This document shows, piece by piece, positions 43,901-58,300 of a stretch of DNA of 64,000 bases. The notes beneath the pieces are model-generated. The model was not told the DNA's origin, did not search any database, and saw only the letters and a list, made by a program, of their open reading frames with translations. The translations under genes and the position numbers were made by a program. Origin of the DNA: Glandiceps talaboti (lineage: Eukaryota; Hemichordata; Enteropneusta; Spengelidae); NCBI RefSeq assembly GCF_964340395.1, contig NC_135564.1, forward strand, positions 9,762,861-9,826,860, in the 5' to 3' direction. The stretch's first letter is position 1, and every line of letters begins with the position of its first letter.

Positions 43901-45178
43901 TACAGGACTTGAGTCTGATATTGACCCTAAACAAGGGAGAGTAGAAGAGACATTGTCAGAATCAAGTCCAGACTTATTCCATCTCCAAGCAGGACTAGAT
44001 TATCCCTAATCCATTGTAGAAAAGTTTGTGTCCAGTTGTAGTCTACTTTTACAAACGGCCTCGCAATTCTTAGAACTTTAGGACTTTCTGAAAACTTTTG
44101 ATCGTTAATCGATTATATAGCATTACATTCGTCTCTACAGTGCATGTCCTCAGTATTTCACAGTGTGTTGTTCAGCTTCATTATTCCCAAAGCATCATAA
44201 TGTAGAGACCGTCATTGCAATTGACGGTGGAATTTTTCATGGAGAAGATCGTAGTTGAAAGTGGGATAAAAAAACACCTAAATTCTTACAAATCACATTG
44301 GATGATATATTATAAATTAGTACTGCAATAAAGGGTAAAGGAAAACAGAAAATAGCAGATACTAGTTGAGTCCGTTCCTGTAGTCACTATACATTGCAGT
44401 TGTAATTACACTAAGATATTTGGAGGGCAGTGTATCAAGAAGATGTCCTGACATGATACTAAATAAATAAATAACTCATACTTTTAATTAAGTAAAATAA
44501 ATTATACAATTATATACATACAACAGTAAACAAAATATACAATCTAAAGCTTCAGCAAAAATGTTGATATTGTCTCACTTTTAAGATATTACCATCATGG
44601 TGTTTTCATATTGAAATGTAGGTGAGAGGTGCACTGATTGATAGGTTGACAGCTGTGAAGGTACGCAACTTAGAAATAATGAAGGAGACATCCTCTGCAA
44701 TATCCCAAACTATTGAACAGGATGTACCAGGGGAAGCACAGGTATGTGGAAAAAAATCAGACAATTTTATATATAATATAATCATATTTCTCTTATTATT
44801 AATTACTTGCATGGAATACTATATTTTTCTTTGTTCAGCTGAGAAAAATACAAGTGACATAAGAGGTCTTATTACTATGAGGGGAATATGAGAAGTGACA
44901 AAACCCTTATGTCAAGAGTATTTTCATGCTGAGTAAAAAAAAAAAAATACTGGAGAATAATGTGAAATGTATCTGTGCACGCTTGATTTAAACCTGCACC
45001 AGCTGTAACTGGAGTATTATTAATTAGTATTATTCTTGCTAGGTTCAGTTTGCATGTGACAAAATCTGATCATGCAATGTGATGATATTAAATACCTTCT
45101 TTGTTCCAAGGACTTTGTGTGTGTGTGTGTATGTGTGTGTGTCTGTATCTATGTGTGTGTGTCTGTGTCTGTGTGTCT

Positions 45179-45235
<57 letters not shown>

Positions 45236-48200
45236 TGTCTGTGTCTGTGTCAGTTGGGGTTATTTTATATATAATATATATAATATGGTATTGTTTATAA
45301 TTGTTTATATTTGTAATGAGTGGTATATTGTTTACTTTTCAATTAAAGGCTAAATCAGTATGCACTGTTAACCCCCCCCCCCCCCCCCCCCCCCCCCATT
45401 ACACTGAGATATTGTTTTTGATTCAGTTACAAGCAGGGATGGCTTATAACAATATGGCTAACATCTTGAAAAAGAAACAAAATGAAGAGGCATCAAATCC
45501 TGAAGATATTGAAGATGCTGCAAGATATCTACTAGCAGGTCAGATAGTAAAATTGGCCTACAAATAAAGCTTTTGTAACATGCTAAGATTTTTTGAATTT
45601 ACAATTTTCAAGTTTTCTCAGGATCGTTTACAGATATGTGATGGCATTCATGACCAAAACTTTAAAAACATTGGCTACAATGGGGATATGTGACATTCTA
45701 AAAAAGTTATGTTGTTAATGGTATGTTTTGATGTTGCTCTGTCGCGTGCTGTGATGTTGCCCTACGTCGTCGAAACAAATGTCTGCTCGTACATTCTATG
45801 CATAACAAGTGGTCGTTCACAGTACAACCCCATATTTAGCTATGGCAAGTAACTAGCAATCAGAATAATCGGCAGCTACAACAAATGAACAGCAACATTC
45901 ATAAGACTAGTGTTGCAAGCTTTATCAGTCTTTCCAAACTTTTTCAACTGTTTGATTGCATCAGTATTTCAGAAATAGTATTTTTGTCAGTGGTAACACA
46001 GCTCATTTTGAAAACCCAACTTTTTGTACAGTGTAATAAAATGAATACTGTAGCATGATTGGCACAGGCAATATTAATCATTCATTGTCTACCCTCGGCT
46101 AGTGGTCATGACCGTAATATTGATGATACCCTCACTTTTGGCTCGGGTGGGCAATAAGTCATGATATTGCCCTTGTTGTCAGGTGTTATTATATAACTAT
46201 TGCCCAGTACAGAATAACTAAGTGTACTTGTAGGATTTTGTCTAACTTGCTTGACGTGATTTCTTCTATAGGAGTGTCCAATCTGATGAGAGTAGCATCA
46301 GATGATGCCAGTAGATTCTTTACTGAGTTAGAAAGCAACTCAGAAGCCTGGAGTGGTTTTATGTCAGACAGACATGCTGAAATGTTAGCCATGTTACCGA
46401 TAGCTGTGCCATTAACGGCTACAGATGGTATCGTGCTCAAGTCAGGTAAATTAGTTTTTTAGTCTGTTATAACATGAAATGCATTGTCATTAGAGTCCAT
46501 CCATGGGATGTCAGCCTACTCAGCAGGTAACTATCCAGGCAGTTTTTTGTTAAAGGGGAACACCACTCCAGGAAATAGAGACATTTTCATAAACTATGAG
46601 TCCTGGATAGTCATTTTATGATTTTACATCACCTACAATTACTTGCGATTTCAGAGAATCATCTAGTTGATCTTGTGCGGTTATAGTGTATCCTTGTTAT
46701 GGGCTGTTGCATCATGGGAGTGAACAGAATAATGTATTCAATGGTTGCACACTGAATATTCATGAGTACAAAAATGACTAGTATACACTTCAGTCTAATA
46801 CAGCTGTCATGAATATTCAGGGTGCATCGCAATGCCAAGTTACAAACACAGAATTGCTCAATGCAACACATTCAACTTGATTTTTTTCAAGTAGGAAGCC
46901 ATGATAAAATTGTTTTACAAATTAAAAATACAAACTAAATATCCAATCCTCATCCATATGGCCACTCTAATTCTACCTAAAGGTCTATGCACATGAGAAG
47001 GCTTCTTCTTTTCAATAACTTGTAATAGCTTGTGAAGCGGTCGCATAGTGGCTCAAGGACTAGTACGCATGTGTGTCCTATATACTAAATTAAATGCGAT
47101 TTTTTGGTGGTCTTACCCAATGATGCATTGCAGCGCAATGACTATTCATGTGCATTGTATATTATATATATACTATGTATATATATACATTGTATATTGT
47201 ATATACTATGTATATATATACATTGTATGTTGTATATACTATGTATGTAATACATTGTATATTGTATATATACTATGTGCATTCTGCATGCGGAGGGCGC
47301 TATCTGCAATATCATCATGCAGAGGCAGCCGGTCACTGCGCGAGCTTATATGTTTTGGCCTAGTTATGATATTTCTGAGGTTTATGTACTGACTTGCTTT
47401 ATTCTTTCTATTTGCTACATATTTTACCAATGTAATAGGAATACAAAACAATGAAACAGCTGAAAGTATTGATGTTGATGGCGAATCCTTTGGAGGTGAT
47501 GAGGAAACACTACCTGCTGAACTAAGAGATGTAAGGCTATTTTTGATTTTCATAAATTCTATCTTATAAATACTTTTGTCAATATTAAATGGCAGACCTG
47601 TAGATTATTACATATAAACCAGAGATTACTCACGCTGGTAATAGCTATCGGTCATTTACTTCGAAATAGCGTGAAGTCCCTGTATGTACACGGAGTAACA
47701 CACAGTGTGGTACTCAGCCTGTTCGTGACAGTTTGATATAAAAACAGTGCAATAAACACAAAGTTTGAACCATTTTCTCGCCATATGGTGTTGTTTTAAT
47801 TATTTTCCATGCAACATATGGAAAACGATTATTGTAACACTTCTTTTATAGAATGCATAATAGATCGAGTCATGATGGTTGGCTGGCTTAGTTCAAGCCT
47901 TGTTACATACAGTCATTTATTTCTAAATTGCTAAACTCCCTGAGTATGACTTGAACCATAATTGTGCATATGTCAACTCAGCTGAATAATTGAGAACCTG
48001 GTAGAATAGAGATGGATGAACTCCAGTGTGTTTATAGAATGATACTCGGTGTGCCTTCTGATGATAGCCAAATTTTGTTGTTGTGAGTCAAAATGAGAAA
48101 AACTGTGATTTCTTGTGAGCCACCACATAGTAAGAGATAGGGGAACAAATTTTGGTGTACCACTAGAAATTGTGTGCTTCAATGGCGTATCAAGTCGGCT

Positions 48201-49113
48201 TAGAGGGCACACTGATGATACCGCAAGAGATTTCATATATCAAATATTTGACTCTATTTGTGGTAAATGAAAGAAATAAAGTCAGTGAGAGTTCATGGTT
48301 TCACTCGTTGTGACTTACATTCCAGATTCATAATATAACAATTGGGAGTCGAGTGAGTTCATAGTTTCACTTGTTTACTTACATTCCAGAGTCATAATAT
48401 AACAATTGGGAGTCAAGTGAGTTCATGCTTTCACTTACTTATTTTCCAGAGTCGTAACATCACCCAACAAGTCTTCAAAGTTCTGGATGATATTTCCAGT
48501 ATTATCCTTAGTCAGAAACTTCCAGGAGAATCGGCCGTGGAAATCAATACAGGAACAATTATCTTATTTCTTCATAGAGAACTCGTAGATTTAAAGTCGG
48601 CGAAATATTACCAAATAGATGATGGCACATGGTTTAAAATTCCACCCTCAGTTTTTGAATCACTCGGTGAAAGTGTCATTGACACACAGGTAATAAAATA
48701 ATGTTTGCTGTAATTTTGTTTTTCAAATTTGGATGTGTTTTTAGATGGACCAAATGATAAAATATTCCATAGCTTGGTTATCAAAAAGACAAAAGATTGT
48801 GTATTTTGGCCACTAGGAGTGCTGTTTGTAAATACTGCTTGGACCACTGAAAAGTGGTTCTGATACAGGTGTAATGAGTACTATGGTCTCCTTTGAAAAA
48901 AATCATCATCTCCTCGTGTTTCACAGAAAAAGTTGGTTGCATTCTGAACTATTGTGCGAATTGATGTGTTTCAAAGACTTTTTAGAACTCAAAATTTGTT
49001 CTAATCAATTCTTTTGACTGCTTCTTGTACTGCCATGTGATTATAGCCCTCATCATTTTTAGCTCAACTGAACATAGGTTTCAGTCGTGCTTATGGCATG
49101 GTGCAGTGTCTGG

Positions 49114-49160
<47 letters not shown>

Positions 49161-49304
49161 CAACTTAAAGTCAAAAATCGCTGGATCGATTGCCATGATA
49201 TTTGATGGGTATATTACCTTGGGTGTTTAGTTGGGAAATTGTACAAAACAAAATGAGCTTACCACTGATGCATGATGTGTGATGTATTTTTCCTCACGTA
49301 ATGT

Positions 49305-49343
<39 letters not shown>

Positions 49344-52300
49344 TGTGTATGAGTGTGTGTGTATGTATGTAGGTAGGTAGGTGTGTGTGTGTGTGTATGT
49401 ATTTAATATTATGTATGTAGGTATGTATGTAGGTAAGTATAATGTGTGTGTGTATGTATGTATGTATGTATGTATATACTAAAACCTTGTTTTCACTATT
49501 TGTAGATATACAGTACCCCTACTAATCCTTTCACATGGCATTCCAGTGGGTACCAAGTCAAGACATCAGTGATTGGACTTAGTATTAGAGACACTATGGG
49601 TAAGTCATGTTGTTACTTACAACCTAGCGGCTCAATGACTAGTACGCATGCGCGTCATATATACTATGCGAAAAAAATTGGTGGTTCTCCCAGGGATGCA
49701 TTGCGGTGCAGTGACTATGCATGCGCCTTCCATATACTACGTGCATTCTCCACGCGCTACTGTATCATCATATAGCATAGGCGACATAACATCACCATGC
49801 ATAGCAATATTGTAACAGTAGGCCTGTTGGCACGATTATCGTAACATTGTAACGAGTATCGAGGCATCACTGTACCTCAAGGAGAAATTGTTACACTATT
49901 TGGAAGTTTGATGCACGGCGGTACGCGATACGGACCACTGATGACATAGCGCAGTTTAATTTCCGGGTTGTGGAAGTGTGGTTTTGACATTTATATTGTC
50001 GATAATTGATTTTTTTACATGTTCTAAAAAGAATAACTACTTTCCTATGTTTGTTGGTACAGTAACATTCCTAAATCATCGAGTTGAATTGAGAAATCAT
50101 GATGTTTGGCAACATGTCAACAAAACATTTGTCCAAAGACCAACGTACAAATGTACATTGGTGGAGGGTCTATGATAAGTTGGCTGATTGAAAATGAACA
50201 ATATTAGTCTAATGGCTATGATGGTTTTTGAAACCAACAACTGCATAGAGTGTTGACTTTCTTTACTTCTTCTTGTCCATGTCAGAGAATTAGATGTCAT
50301 TCAATGAAATAAATTTTGATGGTCAACACCCCTGAAAAATGACCCAAATCAAGTGTATCAACCCTGGCCCAGGCAGCCGATCACAAATGAATCTACCCTG
50401 TGCGAGCTTATGGGCTTTGCCTAGTTATGATATTATCAAAATTGAAAAGACTACGGTAGTAGATAGGAAAATATATAGTCCATTTCATGTTATTGTTAGT
50501 GTTAACTGGCTCTGTTTGATACTGCTATGCAGAAACCACACATCGACTATAAAGGTACATTTTGAGATAGCAAAACTGAGTGAATGCATTTTGTTGTGAC
50601 ATTTTGTCTAAATAAGTGAAATAATGTGACACCATGTACACATGAAATGCAGACATCAAAACATTATCACTCATGTGTCTGCATCTAGTTATAATACGTT
50701 TAAATAGTTATTTCATTTACACAAAATACAGAAAGAAATTGCAATCGTGCTATCTCATATGAATACAATGTGCAGTTTGTTATTGGTTTCTGCATGGCTG
50801 TAATCAAACAGAGTCAGTAAACCCCATCATCAAACGGATGGTAGTTACTGTAACATGCATTCAATACCAAATTCCTGAAAACTCAAGAAAACCATAATTT
50901 TGAACTCTTTTTTTTTTTCGCAATAATTTCTTATTTCTAGAGCTTGTATCTTAAATTTTCATGACACGTTTTTTGTGTAGGTGATGAGCTGAGACTTGTG
51001 AGTCTTGACGATGACATTGAGATGTTCATACCCAGAAATGAAGATGGTACCTTAGACATGGAAACCCTGACGACCCTACCAGATGATCCAAACATTATGA
51101 TTCAGTTTAACTTAAGTGAATCCTACAGCTCCATTCATATACAAATCCATCCATCTAACAAGAGAGTACTGATGGAAGCATTCCTACGGTTTGGATTTCC
51201 ACCAGACGATGATCAGTACGATCTGAGAATGCTTCTACCATTTGAAGAAGATCAGTTATCTACATCTAGTTACAATGAGACTTATACGGCCACAGCTGAT
51301 CCGAACGTTTGGTTTATTGAGGAGCATGTCCTCTATGCTGTAGGCACCTACTATCTCAGTGTCAAGGCCCTGGACAGACATGGAGAACCGGTGAACAGAA
51401 CTGAAGAGGGCTCTGGTGTCGACTTTGATGTGAAGATTTATACTGCTCGTTGCTTGTACTGGGCTGATGCTTATGAACAATGGCTTCCAAGTGGCTGCAA
51501 GGTTAGGAATATTTGAAATTTAAGTCAACATCTCTCCCCTCTGTATTGTATTCCATCTTAATGCATGGATTTCAGTTTTTGTTATTCACCCTTGTTCGTA
51601 TTTAAGGATGACTTATTTGAGACACAAAAGGTATATTGTACATGTACTGTACTGTACTGTACTGTACTGTACTACACTGTACTGTACTGTACTGTACTGT
51701 ACTACACTGTACTGTGCTGTACTGTACTGTACTGTACTGTATTGTACTGTACTGTACTGTACTGACTGACTATGTATTGTACTATTTTGTTGATATACAT
51801 TTTGTGAAATTGTTTATTTTACAGGTTGGACCTCTGACTACAACAGCCCATACTCACTGTAAATGTAATCATTTGACTGCCTTTGGTGGTAATTTTCATG
51901 TTCCAGTTAATGATGTGGTGGCATTTGACTATGAGATCTTACACAATGCATTTGAAGACAACGTAATATTACCAATAGTAGTTTGTGTTATAGTAGCACT
52001 ATATATAGTGACTGCTATCATTGCTGTCAAAGCAGACCACAAATATCAACAACAACAGGTAGGCATACAGCTAAAACAGGTAGTGTTTGCCAAAAGATTA
52101 TAATTATAATGATTTAACATGTACGTTTATGATCAATGTCACTCGATTTGCAAGGTTAAGTTGTTGAGATTTTAATTACTTGATAGATAGGAACACTTTT
52201 ACAACTGAACAAACTCAGCATGGTTGAGGAAAGTCTTAAAAGGTGAATCAATGTAAACAATTTAAAAGCTCTCACCATCCTGCTGTGTTCAGCAATAAAA

Positions 52301-55300
52301 GTGCTCTTGTCTAGCAAGGCTACAAGATTGACATTGATTATTAAATGTATATGTTACATATTAAGTATGCTGTGAGTTCTACTGTAGGTATTCAGGGGTA
52401 TTTGCATTTGTGCTTGCAGTGTTTTTCTGCTACACTTTCACTTGCTATGCTTGTGAAAGAACAATAACAGAGAACCCTAGGCCTGGAAGCGATCGTGCGA
52501 CTACCCAAGCAGCATTTGCACTCACAAGTTATAGGGTTCTGTCATAATCATATTTTCCTTTTAATTCTTTTTCTTATAGGGGATATTTGTTTGTACACAA
52601 CTAAGTACAAGTTCGTCTTCTTTCTAAGGGGTATTTGTTTGTACACAACCAAGTACAAGCTGGGAGAAAGTGGATTAACTATTCTCATCTTTTATTTCAG
52701 CAGTTAACAGGACAGAGGGAAAACCCCCCACTCTCTGATTACCAGTATACAATAACTATGTTCACTGGTATGCATGTCAGAGCTGGAACAACTGCACAGG
52801 TAACTCATGGCAATATATTCACTGTTGAAGTTTAGTGATGTACCTTAACCATGCAGCTGATAACAATTTGCTATGTATAACAGCAGAAATTTATTCAGGA
52901 TTTTTGTATTTGTTGAAAATTTTAATAGGTTTATATTGTGAAGAATTAGTGTGCATTTTACTGGTCCAGGATAATTCAGACTCAGGAATATATAATATTT
53001 TCTGGTAAATGGGTTTAGTGCAAAACTTAACAGCTACCACACAATTTACAACCAGGAGTGTTTTCCCTCCGAAATGAATTAAGACTATTACAATGGGTTC
53101 CGTCAGTCCATGTATCGAACCATACCAAATACATCATTTCTCTGTCATGCATGCAGTATCTGATTAGAATCAAACCTGGCACAAATATGAGATATGTGGG
53201 ACATATATACACAGCACTTTGTTTTGCAAAATATATAAATTTGCCGAACGGTACCCATATTTGTAGTAAAAAATTAATAGGTACTGCATAACTCAAAAAC
53301 TGTAATACAGAGTAAACCATTCACTCCCTGATAGATTGTATGATTGATGTGTGACTGATAAATGGATCTTTGAGTGGCATAGCTTTGACTTTAAATCTGT
53401 ATTCTATGGTAGGTGTCTGTCCAGCTGATTGGATCGAGAGCTAAGAGTAATGCTTTCACTCTTTCGGATAGTAGTTTAAGTGGAGATGTGTTCCAGAGTG
53501 GTTCTGTTGACACATTTCAAATCACTACCAGTACCAGGCTTGGTCAGCTACTCTCTGTCCGTATATGGCATGATGGTAATGGATTCAGTCCTAGTTGGTA
53601 AGTCTGGTTTATATTCTTGGTGTTTGTAAGTCTGGTCTATATTCTTGGTGTTTGTAAGTCTGGTCTATATTCTTGGTGTTTGTAAGTCTGGTTTATATTC
53701 TTGGTGTTGGTAAGTCTGGTCTATATTCTTGGTGTTGGTAAGTCTGGTCTATATTCTTGGTGTTTGTAAGTCTGGTTTATATTCTTGGTGTTGGTAAGTC
53801 TGGTCTATATTCTTGGTGTTGGTAAGTCTGGTCTATATTCTTGGTGTTTGTAAGTCTGGTCTATATTCTTGGTGTTTGTAAGTCTGGTTTATATTCTTGG
53901 TGTTGGTAAGTCTGGTCTATATTCTTGGTGTTTGTAAGTCTGGTTTATATTCTTGGTGTTGGTAAATCTGGTCTATATTCTTGGTGTTTGTAAGTCTGGT
54001 TTATATTCATGTTGTTGGTAAGTCTGGTCTATATTCTTGGTGTTAGTAAGTCTGGTCTATATACCTGGTGTTGGTAAGTCTGGCCAGTGATGGTAAGTCG
54101 GGTCTATCTCTTGGTGTTGGTAAGTCTGGTTTTTGTAAGTATGGTGTTGGTAAGTCTGGTCCTTCTCTTAGTGTTTGTATAAGTCTTATCTATCTCTTAA
54201 AACTTTAAAATGCTTTGTTGATTTGTTTATTTTTTGCTTATTTGTTTGTTTGTTAACTGTAGGCTTTTGAGCAGAGTTATGGTGGAGGACAGCCAATCTA
54301 ATCAGTCATGGTATTTCCTATGTAACCAATGGCAACATGAAGAATACAACCCTAAAATATACAAGGCTCTTGATTTTGAAGAAATCCTGCTCAACAAGCA
54401 CCTATTTGCTGTTGAGTCCAACTGTGACGTTTATAGGAAGCATCTTACAGCAATTAAACTGTTTAGAAGACGGTGCTCTGATAAAATTACGTACTTAGAG
54501 CGTGTGACGTGTCTGTTTGCATTCATTTTCACTGTTATGCTAATACTGTCATTTTTGCTGTACGGACCAGTAGGTGATCCCTCACAACAACAAACTGACA
54601 ACAAGTATGCAATCACAGCAGACGCATTCATTAAAGGGATTCTGGGAGGAATTATTTCCATGCCAGTGCATGTTATGTTATTGTTCCTTTTCCAAAATGC
54701 CAATAATATCCACGTTTTGAAGAAGTTTTTACTGAAGAAAAAACAACAAAGAGAAAAGAAGTATCTGGAAGAAGTCAACATCAAAGGAAAAGGAGCACCT
54801 GTTGCAATAAATGTGTTGACTAGTTCCCAAGAAGATACCGCTCTGTCTCCAGATGAAGAAGATTTGCAGAAAGAAAGTTTTGTGAGTGGTGATTTTGCTG
54901 ATGCGCAATCGGAAGCAATTACACTACAGATACCCAGTCAGGATGGGAAGTCAGTCACTCATGATGGACGTGAGCACCATCATAAACATCGCAGAGCTTC
55001 AGTTGCAAGTACCCTGAGTAGCGATGATGGTTCTGTTCACAGACACCATGGTAAGAGGCAAAGCGAGCATCGATTGAAGGAAAGCCACAAGATTGGCACT
55101 CGTCCTAAAAGTGATGAAGAAGCACTCCGAAATAAAGGAAAGAGAAGTCCAACTTTGAAAGTACCGGGTGTTGAAATTGAAGAGTCGTCATCCAGACATA
55201 GAACCAGATCACATAGTAAACACAGACATCATGGTAGAGAAGATGATATGCATAGATCTTCATCTCGGCACCGTGGTCACAGAAAGGACAGATCTCACTC

Positions 55301-58300
55301 CCATCACAGGTCTACATCTCACCACAGGTCACATAGCCATCACAGGAAACATAAAGATGAAGCTGAGGAAGATAGTCATAGGAAAAGTAGGAAAGATCTT
55401 CACGAAGAAGGTCGGCGGCATCACCACCATCGACGACGAAAGAGTCATCATAGCGACAATAACAGAGCTGCGTCTCATCATCGTAGACATCACGACAGAG
55501 ATGAAAGCTCCGGGCATGATAGAACATCTAAAGAAAGGAAGCAGTCCCTTCAGGTTTCAGGTATGGAGGCTAAACATACGTCATCAAGATATCATTCAAG
55601 AAGTCGCAGCTCCCACAGTCGGTCAGGAAGTTCTAGTCATCATTCTCGACATCATCATCGTAGAGGTCGTGACAGCAGACACCGAGGTCATTCACGACGT
55701 CACTCTCATATAGAGAGTGATGAAAGTTATAGTGATGATGAAAGCCGAAGAAAACGTCATCATCATCATCATCGAGGTCGTCGTCATCATCACTCCAGTA
55801 GACATAGGTACAGTAGTCATGACGAGAGTGATGATGGACGAAGAAAACATTCTAAGACACGTCATGGAAGACACAGGAGTCATTCTCATGGTCACCACCA
55901 CCACCACAATCATCATCGACACCACCACCACCACCGACGACATAGATCACGACATCATCACCATGATAAAGATTCCAAGAAAACAAAGAAGATAGACAAG
56001 ATACTGCAAAGACAGTGGCCAAGAGGAAAATCAGGTCCATCATTTCTGATGCGACTATCTGCAATCGTGTCTTTAGCTTCACAAGGATGGCTTCTACCAT
56101 GGTGGTTTAGAGGTATAGCATGGATTATATCAACTCTTATCATATTAATTGCAGTTTTCCTCAGTGTCTGGTTCGGACTCCACTATGGCAAGTCATTAAC
56201 ACTTAGTTGGATCATTTCTGTAGTTGTGGCAGTACTACAACTCTTGTTCATCACTGAGCCTTTGGCAACACTCTTCATCATAATTTTCTCAGTTGTGTTG
56301 ACCAAACGTAAAAGTCTGAGAGCCGAGTCACTGATATTTGAGTCTGAATACCATCAGCTGCAGTCCAAGGATAAGTCTGCTACTGGGTATCATATGAACC
56401 TGGGTTCTCAACCTGACATTAAAGCTAAGTTTCTGAGAAGTAGATGTCTCATACAGAAACACAGTAAGATGAGGAAGTACATTAAAGTGACGTCCCAATG
56501 GGCAACGATTGGACTGTTCTTTCTATTGGTAATGATGATTACATATGGCCAGAAGGAACCTTCAGCTTACTACTTGCGTCAGTCTCTCTACCACTCCATG
56601 GTGAATGGAACATCTATGGGATATCAAGCACAGTCCTTTGAAAAGGCAAGTATCTTTTATTGAAATCGGTTGTTTATATTTACCAAGAATACATAACGTG
56701 GTGTCTGGGAAATGAACAGCACTTTTTCTCAGCACTACATACATACAATAATTTCTATAACTTCTTAATATTTAGTGTCAAATTAAACTTTTCTTCCGAA
56801 CACAAAGTTGAAAATTTTTACTGTACACTTACGACTTTGGTCAACAGATTGACAAAGTTCAGAACACAATGACCGTACAGACATGCAAGTCTGATAAGAG
56901 TTCATAGATGCCTAGAAAAGTGTATTGCCCGTCGTCTCTGTTCAGTGATGGTTTAATTGCCTGGATATATATGACTTCCTTCACTCCCGTTCAGAGTTCC
57001 TCCTTAATATTTAGTAATCCCTGGAACTGGAACTGCCTTTACTTTTAGAAACAAGTGAGAATACTTGCTCAGCTAATGCTGTTCAGCACAAACTGACTTC
57101 AATTTCCAAAATCACCACAAGTACTTGTATTTCTGTGTTTATCCAACAAGGATTATCAACACACTGATGTAATGGTAGTCTGTTTGATGTAGCTTGTTGG
57201 GGCTTGAACTTGAAGGTGGAAAGACATGAACATCTAGCAAATTTAGTACATTATACTTTATACATATATAGGGTTTCCTAACACTGCTACTGGAGTGTAC
57301 TCATAAAAATACAAACTTTACAAAATAAAACCAATCCTAATGTCATATATAGGTAATGTTTTGTTCCAAAAAACACACAAACTGAAAAATTTAGACCTGA
57401 AATTCTTGACTGATGAGAATTACAGAGACATTTTCTGTTGTAATATTGATGAATATTACCTAATTATGATAATATATTGATGAAGCTATCATATCACAAT
57501 ATTTCTAAACAAGGTAGGATTCTGTGTGTCAATTAATTTAATGTAATATTTTGTACTGAATGTGCATAGGTCAACACAGCTAGTGCGTATTGGAGATGGA
57601 CTGAGTCTGTTTTATTACCAGCCTTGTATTCAGTAGACTCAGAAGATACTAATGATATGCCAGTACTTATGACAAGTCCACGATTACGACAACTAAGAAT
57701 AAATGCCTCTGAGGGTAAGATAATGTAACTATTAGTATTACATTATGTACGCTAGTCTCAGTTTCCCAGACTCTCATTGTTGGGGCTAAACCTACCTAGC
57801 AAGAGTCTTGGGGCATTACGTTGTTGCCTATTGTGTATAAGGAGCAACATAGCCATTGTCGGGATCTGCAAGTTGCTTATATGATAAAAATGATTCCGAA
57901 TTTTCATTTTCATTATCTCTGTATGTATTTAACAGAAATTATGGTATAAACATTTTGTAAACCATCCTTGTTAGGAGGTTATAAACCAAAATTCGTCTAA
58001 CTGATAAATCGAACTTCAATTATAGTTTATGTACAACATGTAATTCTTGGTAAATTAACAATTTTGAAGGAATACATTGTTCGTTATTTGATCGAAAAGA
58101 TGAATACTCCAGTGCCAGCTAGTACAATTTTAAATATCACTGAAAATATGTTGTATTCTGCTTGTTTTAGATTCATAGCATTATCAACTACTAAATTTAT
58201 TACTATGTATACTGCATTGGCCATATTTTTCTTTACATTCTATCATGTTACAGGTGACTGTGAACCAGAGACATACAATGAAGTCAAAACAATGATTTGT

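Noticed and set aside
51565-51765. Tyr/Cys/Thr/Val-rich frames over the (GTACT)n array
   Set aside because: Microsatellite translation inside intron 20.
53598-54190. CRISPR-like or coding tandem array
   Set aside because: 28-bp units are directly adjacent with no spacers and lie wholly inside an intron.
55168-55713. 181-residue plus-strand and several minus-strand frames across the polycystin loop
   Set aside because: Out-of-frame readings of His/Arg-rich CAT/CGA codons in exon 24.
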